From the NCBI RefSeq assembly GCF_030445035.2, contig NC_080695.1, forward strand, positions 682,001 through 746,000: a DNA stretch of 64,000 nt, written 5' to 3'. Source of the DNA: Dasypus novemcinctus (taxonomy: Eukaryota > Chordata > Mammalia > Cingulata > Dasypodidae). The position numbers and the translations under genes were made by a program. The notes under the pieces were generated by a model that searched no databases, was not told where the DNA came from, and was given only the letters and a program-made list of their open reading frames with translations. Within the stretch, counting starts at the first letter, position 1, and each line of letters begins with the position of its first letter. Below are positions 1-12,449 of the stretch, piece after piece.

Positions 1-1310
1 TTACATTATTACTGCTCACCACAATCCATAGGTCACTCCAGCTGTATTGTTCCATGCTTCTCCACATTCCCACCACCCTGCAGTAGTGATGTACATCTGC
101 TCTAGCTCTCAAAGGACACTCTTGTATCTGTATCATCAACCACAATTCTCATCCACCTCTCGGTTGACTGTGCTGTTCAGTCCCTAGTAGATTATTCTCC
201 ACCTTTCTTTCAGTTGGCATTTACATCCCTAGATTACCCTTTTCAGCCAAATTCCGATTTATAAAACAGCTGTTACTATAATATGTTACCATCAATTTGA
301 CACATTCCCACACTTTCACATTAAAGTTAATTAAAACTTCTTCCTACATTAAACATCAATAGTCCATCTCAGTCCTCTTCTCTCTTTTAAGAATCTACCA
401 CCTACTACCAAATATTGAAGATATTTTCCTACATTTTCTTCTAGAAGCTTTACGGTCCTTGCTTTTATATTTAGATTTTTTGTTCGTTTTGAGTTAATTT
501 TGGATAAGGTTTGAGACAGGGGTCCTCTTTCCTACTTTTGGCTATGGATTTCCAGTTCTCTCATCACCATTTGTTGAATGGACTGTTCTGCCCGAGCCTG
601 GTGGGTTTTACAGGCTGTCAAAAACCACTTGACTGTCCCTGTGAGGTTGTTTCTGAACCATCGGTTTGGTTCCATTGGTCTGTGTGTTTGTCTTTATGCC
701 AACATCACGCTATTTTACCACTGTACTAGGTAATATAATTTAAAGTCCAGAAGTGGGAGTCCTCCAAACTCACTTTCTTTTTAGGATGTTTCTGCCTATT
801 CAGGACCCCTTACCCTTCCAAATAAATTGATAATCATGTTTTTCATTTATTTCAAAAACATTGGTGGAATTTTTATTGAGATTACATTCAATCTGTATTA
901 TCAATTTGGGTAGAAATTACATCCTAATGACATCCAATCTTCAAATCCATGCACGTGGAATGTTCTTCCAATTATTTAGGTCTATTTTTATTTCTTTTAA
1001 CAATGAGTTGTAGTTTTCTGAATACAAGTGTTTTACATCGTTGGGTTAAGTTTATTCCTCAATATTTGCTTTTTTCAGTTGCTATTGTAAATGGAATTTT
1101 TCCCCTTGTCTTCCTCATCAGATTGTGCATTATTAGTGCCTTTTAAAGTCTATTTCATCTATATAAGCACAGGCGCACGGTCTTCGTTGTTTGTCGTTGT
1201 TGTTTTTGTTGTTGTTAATGAACGCGTGGACTAGCTCTCTCCAGCCCTTTCGCTTTCACTTTATTGGTATCCTGGGGTCTAAGGTGAGTCTCTTGCTGAC
1301 CACATATAGG
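1..1310 (-). mobile_element. L1 LINE fragment, 3' UTR and ORF2 3' end, internally deleted
   Basis: Read on the minus strand this is the 3' part of a LINE-1: non-coding 3' UTR at low coordinates, then the end of ORF2 (the region around 430-950 has the wording typical of reversed mammalian L1 ORF2). Around 1140-1250 the normal L1 sequence is interrupted, and it resumes at 1255-1310 with an endonuclease-region stretch, so there is an internal deletion or rearrangement. The same join is present in inverted orientation at about 46310-46450, so the rearrangement predates that duplication. No intact reading frame. Confidence 0.8.
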
Positions 1311-1885
1311 TGGCCCCCACCCCAGGACCCCACCCGGGCCCCAGCCCAGGACCACCTCCTCTGCACTGAGCTAACGCCACCTGGAGGACCCGGCTTCCAA
1401 GGAGGCCCTGTGCTGACGGCCGCGTCTCTCTTTTGGGGGCCGTGACCCTCCCAGCGCACCTCCTCTGCCCGGATCTTCCCGGGGCCCCGGCTGGAGGCCC
1501 TGTGTCTGCTCACTTGGTCATGGGGTCAGGCGTTGTCATTTGAGCATCCATGTGTCCCCGGTGGCTGGGCCGGGGGCTCTCCAGGGGCCTGAACCCACCC
1601 CTGGCAGCAGGCGAGGGTCAGCACTGGAAGACCGCATGGCTGAGAGCCAGAATGGGCCAGGCTCCCCCGTGTCCTGCCAGCGGAGCCTGCGGCCTCCAGA
1701 TTTCATGCATTCGTTTTGACGTCCGTCTCGGGACCCTGGCAGCCCTTGATTTCTGTCTGGCTTGACACACTGGTCTGCCCTCCCCTGTTAAGGACCACCC
1801 ATGCTCTCAGGAAGACACCCTCCCCTCTGTTGGAGAACATATCGGGCCTCCCCGGGAGGAGAGTCCAACACCTTCCCACTCATTA
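1311..1885. other. GC-rich spacer between L1 and R repeats, part of inverted duplication
   Basis: Non-repetitive GC-rich sequence with no convincing gene. Positions 1311-1450 recur inverted at about 46150-46300, and 1745-1900 recur inverted at about 40350-40500. The two homologous pieces are adjacent here but about 5.6 kb apart in the other arm. The small open frames on both strands have no recognisable domain. Confidence 0.5.
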
Positions 1886-1989
1886 TTTTTTATTTTTATT
1901 TTGTGTGTGTGGGGGGGGGGGGTGCACATTTATTGAGCTATATATTTTTTCCATGTCACATTGTAATTTAGTTTTTGTTTTTTATTTTG

Positions 1990-2255
1990 TACACTTTTTT
2001 TAACGTTAAGAGATCACAAGGAACGTCACATTAAAAAACATAAGAAAACATAAAAAATAATTTTTCATGAATTAATTTTTTCATGAATTTTATTTTTTTG
2101 AAGATATATACAGCACAAAAAAATGTTACGTTAAAATATATAAGAGGCTCCCGTATACCCCCCACCCCCAACCCCACTCCTCCCACACCAACAACCTCCT
2201 CCATCATTGAGGCACACTCATTGCAATCGGTGAACACATTTTGCACATAATGGAA
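1990..2255 (-). repeat. R repeat, inverted 3'-end fragment
   Basis: This is the reverse complement of the 3' end of the 2.1-kb repeat called R here (full copy at 8477-10575): the G-rich stretch followed by a TAATGTAATATTTTTT-like end, read here as C-rich and A-rich. It abuts the plus-oriented R copy that follows, giving a head-to-head arrangement. The same arrangement occurs in mirror image at 39900-40330. Confidence 0.6.
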
Positions 2256-4262
2256 ACCAAAACGGAACCGTGTTTGATAGCAATGCTTCAAAATCTGTAC
2301 ATCAGCTGCAGCAAATATAACATGAACATGTAAAAAGATCATTGCTGCGCAAAGGGGAAAAGGGCTTGATGTTGGATATATGGGAGTCCCCTATATTGTA
2401 TATGTGAATTGCTGTGACCTAAAACATTTTTAAGACAAAATTAAAAATTAAAAGGAAAAAAAGAAAGGATGTAGACACTGAAGAAGAAATGAAAGAAAAT
2501 GCTTTGCCACTGTACATACAGGGCAGCACCTATTACACTGATGAAAGGCAAAAGGTTTGAAACAAATCTTTATAATATTTTTCATTTTATTAATACACCA
2601 ATGTAGTTTTACTTTATTTTAGTATGTATTCTGTTTCTAAACTTTAAACCCATCACTATATTTCCATTTCCTTGGATTTGACAATATGTTAGGCTTCATT
2701 GTTGAAGAACTTTTGGACCACAGAGAGGTTCAACTATGGCAGGGGAGGAACCCTGGTGTGGGGTGTTATTGGTGGGGGCACACGAATGGTGGGGAGTTCT
2801 CCAGGCCATGTATTTATGGGACATAAAAATGTTCCTGATATATGTTGGGTATTTTTAGAGTAGTTAGAGTTACAAACGTAAACTGAGGGAGTGCTGAGTT
2901 CCTACCCAGGGGAGGTCTGTCACAATTCCCAATGGAACAGCAATAATTCCCCCAGTGCAAAGACAAAGACCAACAAGGAAGGGTGGTCCAATAATGAGCC
3001 CCTGATACTGATGGCTATGCTTATAAGCCTGTGTGCCTGAAACATGAACTAGGACTAGAGCTGCAGGGTGCCTTAGCGTTACCTCCTGAGAGCCTCCGTG
3101 TTGCTCAAATGTGGGCACTCTTTAAGCCAAACTCAGTATATAAATGCATTACCTTGCCCCCAGCGTGGGACATGACTCCTGGGAATGATCCTCCCTGGCG
3201 CTGAGGGATTACTACCAATCACTGGCTGGTGATGCAAGTAGAAAGAGACCTTGAACAAAAGGGTCAACTCAGACTAGCAGACTATCTCAGCCTGCATGTT
3301 GGATCAAGTCTTAAAAACTGCTTTTTGACCTTGAATAAAAGGGGGAAATGGCAAAGACAAATGAGTTTATATGGCTAAGAGTCTTCCAAAAAGAGTCGGG
3401 AGGTCATCAGAGGAGTCACGCTTATGCACACCTGAGCAGGACCCCAGACAGAGCCAAAGTGCATACAACCCTAGGTACTGGTTGTCCTGAAGGTCACAGA
3501 AATCCACAGGGCATATGGTCATGGCAGATGGATTTGGAGTTCTGTGCCATGTCAGAGTGCCCTATGTTGGAATTTGTGCACCTCAGTGTGATGGAGCTGG
3601 CCCCAGATGAGACTTTCCTTCACATAACTCTTCTGTCACTTTTCCTGAACCTGTGGTTGGCTATACTCAGGGGACTTGAATCTCTGGACTGCCCATGTGC
3701 CTGCTGGACCCGAGCCTCAGCAGAGTTGCAACTCCTACTCTCTGGTTCACTGGACTTACTCAGGTCAGCTAATGGGGAAGTGAAGATGCTCAACCACCAC
3801 ACCAGAGAACCAAGAGTGCCTACAACTCCAAGCAGAGGAATTGCATCCATCATCCATGTGGAAGATAAGCCCATTCTTGATCTAAAGCTGGAGTGGACAT
3901 CACCATCCCAGGGTCCACAAAATGGAAGAATAAAATATGGATTAGAGTGGACTTACTGATATTCTACTTTAAAACTATTGTGACTAGTAATAGAAAACAA
4001 TGTAGCATTGAGGTGGAGAATGTGGCCACAGTAGTTGCAGAGGGCAGGAAGAGGGAAGAAGAGATGTGATGTGGGGGCATTTTTCGGACTTTGGGTTGTC
4101 CTAAATGATATTGCAGTGTCAGATGCTGGACTTTATATATCCTGCCATAACCCACTGAATGTGCTGGGGGAGAGTGTGAACTACAGGATAAACTATTATC
4201 TATGTGGTGCAGCAGTGCTCCAAAATGTGTTCCTGCTCATTATGTGGGTCTCCCCCCACTGA
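2256..4262 (+). repeat. R repeat copy 1 (about 2 kb, non-coding)
   Basis: A long interspersed repeat without a meaningful reading frame, clearly similar along its length to 8477-10575. Shared blocks include ones near 2730-2790, 2880-3130, 3140-3330, 3340-3420 and 3490-3960. It ends at 4262 against a minus-strand L1. The same R/L1 junction is present inverted at about 38100, so this copy was duplicated together with the adjacent L1. Its 5' part resembles an L1-type 3' UTR. Confidence 0.65.
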
Positions 4263-7200
4263 TACAACCCACTATGACAAAATGATCACGCCGACACTCT
4301 CTAGAAACCTGCCCCAGGTGTGCCCTATCCTAATTGCCCCCAACCAACACCCTAAAGCAGGAGCCCTTCCTTGTCATATTGCCAAAAGTGTATTCTCAAC
4401 ATTGTAATTTCAATCACATACCCGTCAATCCCAAGCATTCACCTGCTCCCTCCCCCAACCCTCCTCCCAGTTCCATGGACATTCCAACCCACAATTCCCA
4501 CCCTAACCCCTGCAAATCTTGCACCACCTAACCCAATGTATCCCCACACCCCTGTCATAGCCCTTCCCTGCACAATTGCTCACTTTTATCTGATCATAGA
4601 TTTCACCCATATGTGCACTGGCTCACAGACTTCTTCTTTTATATGACCTGTAACCCTGTCTTCCAGTCTCTAGCTCTCGATGCCACCTCGAATTGCTTAA
4701 TTTATGTCAGAGAGGTCATGTAATATGCCTGGCTTGCGTCGCTCAACATAGGGTCCTCAAGATTCATCCATGTTATCCCGTGTGTTAACACTGCATTCCT
4801 CCCTGGAGCTGAGTAGTATTCCATTGTGTGTATATATCACATTATGTTTATCCATTCATCTGTTGATGGGCATTTGGGTTGATTCCAACTTTTGGCAATA
4901 GTGAATAATGCTGCTCTGAACAGTGGTGTGCATATATCTGTTTATGTCCTTGCTTTCAATTAAGTGGAATTGCTGGATTATATGGCAATTCTATAGTTAG
5001 TTTTCTGAGGAACGGCCAAATTGTCCTTCACAATGGCTGGACCATTCTACATTCCCACCAGCAGTGGGTGAGGGTTCCCATGCCTCCACATCCTCTCCAG
5101 CACATGTAGTCCTCTCATCTTTTAGTAACTGCCAGTCTCATGAGTATAAGATGGTATCTCTGTACTTTTGATGTGCATTTCCCTAATAACTTGTGATGTT
5201 GAGCATCTTTTCATGTATTTTTATCCATTTGTATTTCTTCTTTGGAGAAGCATCTGTTCAAATAAATCAGTTGCCCATTTTTTTAATGGGTTGTTTGTGT
5301 TTTTATTTTTGAGATATAGGATTTCTTTCTATATGCTGGAATTTAGGCCCCTATCAGATCTATGGTTACCAAATATTTTCTCCCATTGGATAGGCTATTG
5401 TTCACTTTCTTGACAAACTCCTTTGATGTGCAAAAGGTTTTAATTTTGAGGAGGTCTCATTTATCTATTTTTCCTTTCACTGGTCCTGCTTTGGGTGTGA
5501 AGTTCATGAAACCATTTCCTATTACAATGTCCTGTAGATGCTTCCCCACATTATATTCCAAGGTTTTTCTGGTCCTGGCTCTTATATTTAGATCGTTGAT
5601 CCATCTTGAGTTGATTTTTGTGTAAGGTGTGTGTTGGTGTTCTTCTCTCATTCTTTTGGATATGGATACCAGTTGTCCAAGCACCATTTGTTGAAGAAGC
5701 CATTCTCTCCCAGCTGAGTGGGCTTGGTGACCTTGCTGAACATCAGATGACTGTATCTGTGAGGATCTATATCAGAACTCTCACTTACGATCTATTGGTC
5801 AGTAGGTCTATCCTTGTGCCAATGCCATGCACTTTTAATCACTGTAGCTTTTTAGTATGCTTTAAAGTCAGGTAGTGTGATTCCTCTGATTTCACTTTTC
5901 TTTTTCAATATATCTTTGCTATTCAAGGCCACTTGCCCTTCCAAATAATTTCATAGTTAGTTTTTCCTATTCCATAAAAAGAAATGCTGCTTTGATTTTT
6001 ATTGGGATTGCATTAAGTCTGTAGATTAGTTTGGGTAGTATAGACATCTTAATGATATTTAGTCTTCCTATCCATGAACAGGGAATGTTCTTCCATTTAT
6101 TTACGTCTTCTTTGATTTCTGTTAACAGTGTTGTGTAGCTGTCTGTGTATAAGTCAGATACATCTTTAGTTAAATTTATTCCTACTATTTGAATTTTTTT
6201 TGGTTACTAATGTAAATGGTATTTCTTTCTTGCTTTCCTCCTCAGTTTGCTCATTATTGGTATACAGAAATGCTACTGATTTTTGTTCATTGATCTTATA
6301 CCCTGAAACTTTACTGAACTCATTTTTAAGTTCCAGAAGCTTTGCTGGAGATTTCTCAGGACTTTCTATGCATAGGATCATGTCATCTGCAAATAGTGAA
6401 ATTTTTACTTCTTCCTTTCCAGTTTGGCTGCCTTTTATATCTTTTTCTTGCCTCAGTACTCGTGCAAGTACTTCTCACACTATATTAAATAGGTGGGGTG
6501 ATAGTGGACATCTTTGTCTTATTCCTGATCTTAGAGGGAAAGCTTTTAGGATTTCACCATTATATATGTTAGCAGTGGGTTTTTTATATATACCCTTCAT
6601 CATGTTCAGAAAGTTTCTCTATTCCTATCTTTTGCAGTATTTTTATCAGGAAAGGGTGCTGTATTTTCTCAAAAGTTTTTTGCATTTATAGAGATGATCA
6701 TGTGATTTTTCTCTTTCGATCTGTTTATGTGGTTTACTACATTGATGGATCTGCTTATGTTGAACCATCCTTGCATACTCACGATGAAACCCACTTGGCC
6801 TTGGTATATAATTTGTTTGATGTGTTGTTGAATACAGTTAGCAAGTACTCTGTTGAGGATTTTAGCATTTGGTTTCATTAGAGGGATTGGTCTGTAATTT
6901 TCCTTTGTTGTGGCGTCTTTGTTTGGCTTTGGTATTAGGGTAATTTTGGCATTATAGAAAGAGTTAGGCAGTGTTCCTTCTACTTTTATTTTTTGGAAGA
7001 GTGTAAGCAGGATTGGTGTTAGTTCTTTCCAGTTCATTTGGTAGAATTTACCTGTGAAGCCATCTGGGTCTGGGGCTTTATTCGCTGGGAGGTTTTTAAT
7101 GACTGATTCTACTTCTTTACTTGTGATTGGACAGTTGAGTTCATCGATTTATTCTTTTGTAAATGTAGGTTGCTTACGTGTTTCTAGGAATTTGTTCATT

Positions 7201-7599
7201 TCCTCTAAATTGTCCCTCTTGTTGGCATACAATATTTCAAAGTATCCTGTTATGATACTCTTTATTTCTCTAGGGTCAGCAGTGATATCCCCTTCCTCAT
7301 TTCTTATTTTGTATATAGGCGTCTTCTCTCTTTGTTCTTTGTTAGTCTAGCTAAGAGTTTGTCAACTATTGTTTTGGTTATTTTTTCTAGTGCTTTCTTA
7401 TTTTCAATTTCATTTAGTTCTGCTCTCATCTTTTTTGTTTCCTTCTTTTAACATCCTTAAGGGTTAATTTGATGTTATTTTCCTAATTCCTCCATGTGTG
7501 TGTTTAGGTCTTCAATTTTAGCTCTTTCTTCTTATTTGATATATGCATTTATGGCTATGAATTTCCCTCTCAGTACAGTTTTTGCTGCATCCTATAGGT

Positions 7600-8035
7600 T
7601 TTTTCCTTTAAAGATTTATTTCTCCCCCCTCACTCCATTGTCTGCTCTCTGTGTGCATTTGCTGTGTGTTCTTCTGTGTCTGCTTGAACTTTCATTGAGT
7701 GGCTCTATGAACTGAAACTGGGACCTTCCAGAGTGGGAGAGAGGTGAACGTTCTCTTGTGCCACCTCACCTCTCTGGTCTGCTCTGTCTTTTATTGTCTC
7801 TCCTCTGTGCCTTTTTTTATTGCATCCTCTTGCTGCACCAGCTCTCTGCATGGGCCAGAACTCCTGTGCATGGCAGCATTCCTGCATGGGGCAGTACTCC
7901 GTGCAGACCAACTCTCTGGGTGGGCCAGCTCACCACATGGGCCAGCTTGCCTTCACCAGGAGGCTCTTGGCAACGAACCCTGGACCTCCTACATAGTAGA
8001 CGGGAGCTCAATTGCTTGAGCCACATCTGCTTCCC
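7600..8035 (-). mobile_element. DAS-SINE (armadillo tRNA-derived SINE), minus strand
   Basis: On the minus strand it starts with a tRNA-like head near 8035 (A-box-like TGGCTCAAGCAATTGAG, B-box-like GGTCCAGGGTTCG). The SINE body follows, then an A-rich tail near 7605 (gagaaataaatctttaaagg). It interrupts L1 ORF2. The flanks aggttttt-like on both sides suggest a short target-site duplication. DAS-SINEs are an established armadillo-lineage family. The copy at 34397-34745 is the same insertion, inverted and lacking the tRNA head. Confidence 0.85.
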
Positions 8036-8476
8036 CCAGAGGTTTTTTATGTATTTTGTTGTCATTTTCATTCATTTCAAGGTAGTTACTGATTTCTTTT
8101 GACATTTCCTTCTTGACCCACTGTTTGTCTAAGAGCATATTCTACTCTTTAACTTCCATATTTTTGTGCCTAATCTGGTTCTCTGACCCTTACTGATATC
8201 CAGCATCATTCAGTTGTGGTCAGAGAAATTACTTTGTATCATTTCAATCTTTCTGAATTCATTGAGAAATTATCTGTGGCCTTGCATGTGGTCTATCTTA
8301 GAGAATGATCCATGTGCTCTAGAGAAGAATGTATAGCCCACTGTTCCTGTGTGTACTGTTCTGTATATGTCTATTATGTCCAGATCCTCAACTTTATTAT
8401 TCAAAGTCTTTGTTTCTTTGTTGATTCTCTGTTGAGATGTTCTCATGGTGGAAATGGTGTATTAAAGTCCCCCACT

Positions 8477-10575
8477 GAATATAAAACATGTAATATTACA
8501 CCAAAAACATACAGGGGACGACAGACTAATAATGTAAACCATAATGTAAAACATAGGATAACTAAAACATTTAGAAAACTGTATATCCTAAAGTATGGAC
8601 CACATTGTAAGCACTGATGTCACCTTGTTTGAAAGCTGTTGTTTCGGAGTCTGTACATCAGTTTCAGTAAATATGATATGAATAAGTTAAAAGATTATTG
8701 TTGTGGAAGGGAAAAGGTTTTATGGTGGATGTGTGGGAGTACTGTTTATTGTATATATGAATTACTGTGATCTAAGACTCTTGTGAAGAGAAGCTCAATA
8801 ATTAGGAAAAAGAAAAGGAAAAGATAGGATGTAGAATTTTTCCAAATCAATACATATTCTGTATCTAACCTTTAAACTCATCGCTATATTCCATTTTACT
8901 AGTAAGGGAACCTGACATTATATTGGGATTCACTTTACAGGAAGTTTTGGATCACAGAGTGGTTCAACAATGATGGCGGAGGAATACTATATAGGATGTT
9001 ATTGATGGACTATATATGGTTGACATGGAGTTATACAGGGCATATGTCCAGGGTGCATGGTAATGTTTAGATATACTCATACTGGAAATAATTAAAAACA
9101 ACAGCTGGGGGGGTACTGGATTCCTGGCCGGGGGTCTCTGTCGTGGTCCCTAGGGGAGCAGCGGCAGTCCCCCAGGTGCAACAGTAAGAACCAGGAAGGA
9201 ATGAGGGTCCAACAGTGGGATCCTGATTCTAATGGCTATGCTTGTGAGCCTATACGCCTGCAATAAGAACAAGGCCTAGAGCAGCATTGTGCCTGGGAAT
9301 TTCCTCCTGACAGCCTTCATGGTACTCAAATGTGGCCAGTCTCGAAGCCAAACTCAGCATGTAGATGCAATGCCTTCCCCCCAGCATGGGACATGACACC
9401 TGGGGATGAGCCTCCCTGGCACCAAGGGATCACTACCAAGTACCAGCTGAAGATGCAACTAGAAAATGACCTTGAATTGAAGGTTCAATGCGGATCAGAA
9501 GAATATCCCTGTCTACATATAATAACATGACCTTAAAATGCTGTTTGACCTAATGTAAGGGGGAAATGGAAAGCAGAAATGAGTTTATATGGCTACGAGT
9601 CTCTAAAAAAGAGTCTGAAGGCTGTCAGAAGGATTGCCCTTATGACACCTGAGCAGAGTCTCAGAGACAGATAAAATAGATACAACCCCAGGTATTGGTT
9701 CTTTTGAGGGATAAAGAGACCCACCGGTTCTATGGTCATGTCAGATGGGGTTCACTGCCATGTCAGATGGCCCTTCTTTGGAGCTGGTGCTTCTGCGTGA
9801 TGGAACTGGACTCAGATGGGATCTCTTTTCACAAGACTTTCATGATACTTTACTGGAATTGTCGTTGGTGTTGGGGTTTAAGATATATTTAGGGGATTTG
9901 AATCTCTGAACTGACAATATGATAGCCAGGCCCTGAGCCTCAACAGACTTCAGCTCCTACACTCTGATTTATTGGACTTACCCCACTCAGCTAACATGGA
10001 GTTGAAGAAAGTCAACCACCACACCATGGAGCCTAGAGTGCCTACAACTGAAAGCAGGAGGATTGCATCCAGTATCCATGTGGAATCTAAGCCCCCACTT
10101 GACATAGATGTGCAATGGATACAACCAATCCAATGTCCACAGAGAAAATGTGGCATTGGTGTGGGAAGGGTGGACATGGTGGCTGCTGGGTGCGGGGAAT
10201 GGGAGGAAGAGATGAGATGGGGAGGTGTTTTCGGGACTTGGAGTTGTCCTGGGTGGTGCTTCACGGACAACTATGGGACATCGTAGGTGCCCCCAGGGCC
10301 CACTGGATGGAACGTGGGAGAGTGTGGGCTATGATGTGGACCGTTGACTATGGGGTGCGGTGATGCCCAGAGATGTACTTGCCAGGTGCAGTGAATGTGT
10401 CATGATGATGGGAGAGGGTGTTGCTGTTGGGGAGGGTTGGGGGGTGGGGGCGGTGGGGTTGAGTGGGACTTCATATTTTTTTATGTAATATTTTTTTTAA
10501 ATGAATAAAAAAAATTTAGAAAAAACATAACCAAATAAAATAAAAAATGAAATATTAAAAATAAAAAATAAAAAA
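8477..10575 (+). mobile_element. R element, complete 2.1-kb copy with poly(A)-like tail and 13-bp TSD
   Basis: The insertion interrupts the L1, and the L1 sequence aaagtcccccact is present on both sides (8464-8476 and 10576-10588), a 13-bp target-site duplication. The 3' end is G-rich (about 10420-10470), followed by an A-rich tail of about 80 bases. A long TSD plus an A tail indicates target-primed reverse transcription, so it was probably mobilised by L1. No meaningful ORF is present. At least five other copies or fragments lie in this window. It could be a non-autonomous L1 derivative or an unusually long L1 3' UTR; I cannot name the family. Confidence 0.75.
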
Positions 10576-10977
10576 AAAGTCCCCCACTATAACTGTTGAG
10601 ACATCTATTTCTCCACTTAGTTTTTCCAGTGTTTGTCTCATGTATTTTGAGGTGCACTGGTTAGGTGCATAAATGTTTATGATTGTTGTTTCTTCTTGAA
10701 AGGTGACCTCTTCAATCATATATAGTGTCTGACTTTGTCTCTCACAATAGTTTATATTTAAAGTCTATTTTGCCTGATGTTAGTATAGTTACTCCCACCC
10801 TTTTTTGGTTATTGTTTGCTTATAAGATTGTTTTCCAGTCGTTCACTTTCAGCTTCCTTGAAATCTGGGTCTAAGGTGGGTTTCTTGTAGACAGCATAGA
10901 GATAGGTCATATTTCCTTGTCTGTTCTGCCAGTCTGTGTCCCTTGACTGGTGAGTTTAATCCTTTAACATTCAGTGT

Positions 10978-11506
10978 TGTAGCAGTTTGATATGGATATG
11001 AATTCCAAAAGTAGGTATTGGTTTATGTTTGTGACCTGGTCTTTACCTGGCATGACTGAGTTATGACTAGGGCTTTGACTGGGCCACATCATTAGGACAT
11101 TGAGTCCCTGCTCCTTGGCATGTGGGGACTCAGATAAAAGGCGTGTCAAAGGACAGAGTTGGGGGTTCTTAATGTTAGAGTTTTGATGTTGGAGTTTGAG
11201 GCTGAAGTCTTAAGCTGGTGCCCCTGGAAGTAAGCCCACAGAGGGAAGAGAAGCAAGCCCTGGGAAGAGAGGATCCTTGAGCCCAGAGAGAAGCAAGACC
11301 TTGGAAGGGAGGAACCCAGGAAGCCTGAACCCTCACAGCCATCACCAGGCGTCTTGCTCCACCATGTGAAAATAGGCGTCGGTGAGGGAAGTAACTCATG
11401 CTTTATGGCCTGGTATCTGTAAGCTCCTGCCCCAAATAAATACCCTTTATAAAAACCAACCAATTTCTGGAATTTTTCATCAGCATGCCTTTGACTGACC
11501 AATACA
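10978..11506 (+). mobile_element. Solo LTR of an endogenous retrovirus, 529 bp
   Basis: A fossil solo LTR begins TGTAGCAG and ends CAATACA, with the 5-bp target-site duplication AGTGT on both sides (10973-10977 and 11507-11511). An AATAAA signal lies near 11436 on the plus strand, which sets the orientation. A 5-bp duplication is usual for ERVL/MaLR-type (class III) elements. No internal region is present. It sits inside the minus-strand L1 and is therefore younger than that L1. Confidence 0.8.
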
Positions 11507-12449
11507 AGTGTTTTTTACTCTCATGGAATTACTTACATTAGCCATATTTTCTTTGAGTTTATGTATGTCACATGTTGTTTTTATTCCTCTTTTTGTCTTT
11601 TCAGTTGTTCTTACACTCTCCTCCAACTCTCTCTCTCTCTCTCCTGTTTTTCCTTTCGACCTGCAGAACCCCCTTTAGTGTTTCTTGGAGGGCAGGTTTC
11701 TTATTGGCATGCTCTCTTAATTTCTGTTTCTCTGTGACTATTTTGAACTCTCCATCATGTTTAAATGCCAGCTGTGCGCAGGCGGAGGCTGGCGGAGCCG
11801 TGAGCTGCGCCCCGCTGAGGCCTGACCACGCCCGCGGTGGGGACAGCAGGACCCCTCTCCTGTCACCAGCTTCAGAGTGGGGACTTCAGGACTCGATGAC
11901 GGGGGCCTCGCCTTGTAACTGCCGTGTGCCCACCCGCCTCTAACGAGCTCACCTGCAGGGGTCACGAAGCCCCGGAGGACGGCCCCAAGAGGCGCAGACG
12001 CTCAGTGCACGGGCAACTCGACTTGCGCACAGGTTGATGATAGGCTAAGCGGAAAGTGTAAAAGGAAAACCAGCCCTGGCACGAGGTGTCCACAGGGGCT
12101 CTGGGAAGCTCTGACCCTTTTCCAGGACCTGGGAGATCACCTGCGGGCTCGGGGCTGTGAGCCCGTCCAGGGCCGTGGGTCCTAAAGAAAGGCCTGGAAG
12201 CCTGCCCGCCTCCAGCCGGCGCCGGTGCTCTGTGCACGCAGGAAGTGGCAGCCAAGGCGGGTTTCAACTGCCCGCTGCGTGCCAGACACGCGTCCCAGCA
12301 CACACAGGCGCTTGGCGAAGGACTTAGCATAATCCCGTAACGTAGTGACTTTAAAAACCCCAGCAAACCAGGAAGAGAAGGCAGCTCCCTCGACTGGTAA
12401 AGGACACCGGCTAACATGGTAACTAACTGTGAAAGACCGGTGGCTCTCC

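Larger units (their letters stand above)
4263..11760 (-). mobile_element. L1 LINE (minus strand), broken, carrying three later insertions
   Basis: A long LINE-1 read on the minus strand from an EN-domain region near 11750 down to a 3' UTR ending near 4265. The reverse transcriptase core is visible: the FADD active-site motif is encoded near 6370-6395, and RT palm and finger segments (IPKPNKD, ENYRPI) lie at 6669-7037. Stops and frameshifts interrupt ORF2, and no ORF1 is seen, so it is a 5'-truncated dead copy. It is split by a DAS-SINE (7600-8035), an R element with target-site duplications (8477-10575) and a solo LTR (10978-11506). The part at 4263-8000 is duplicated inverted at 34.4-38.1 kb. 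Confidence 0.85.

Noticed and set aside
8477-10575. R considered as a processed pseudogene or an LTR element
   Set aside because: Multiple copies exclude a single processed gene; a 13-bp target-site duplication and an A tail exclude LTR-type integration, which gives 4-6 bp.
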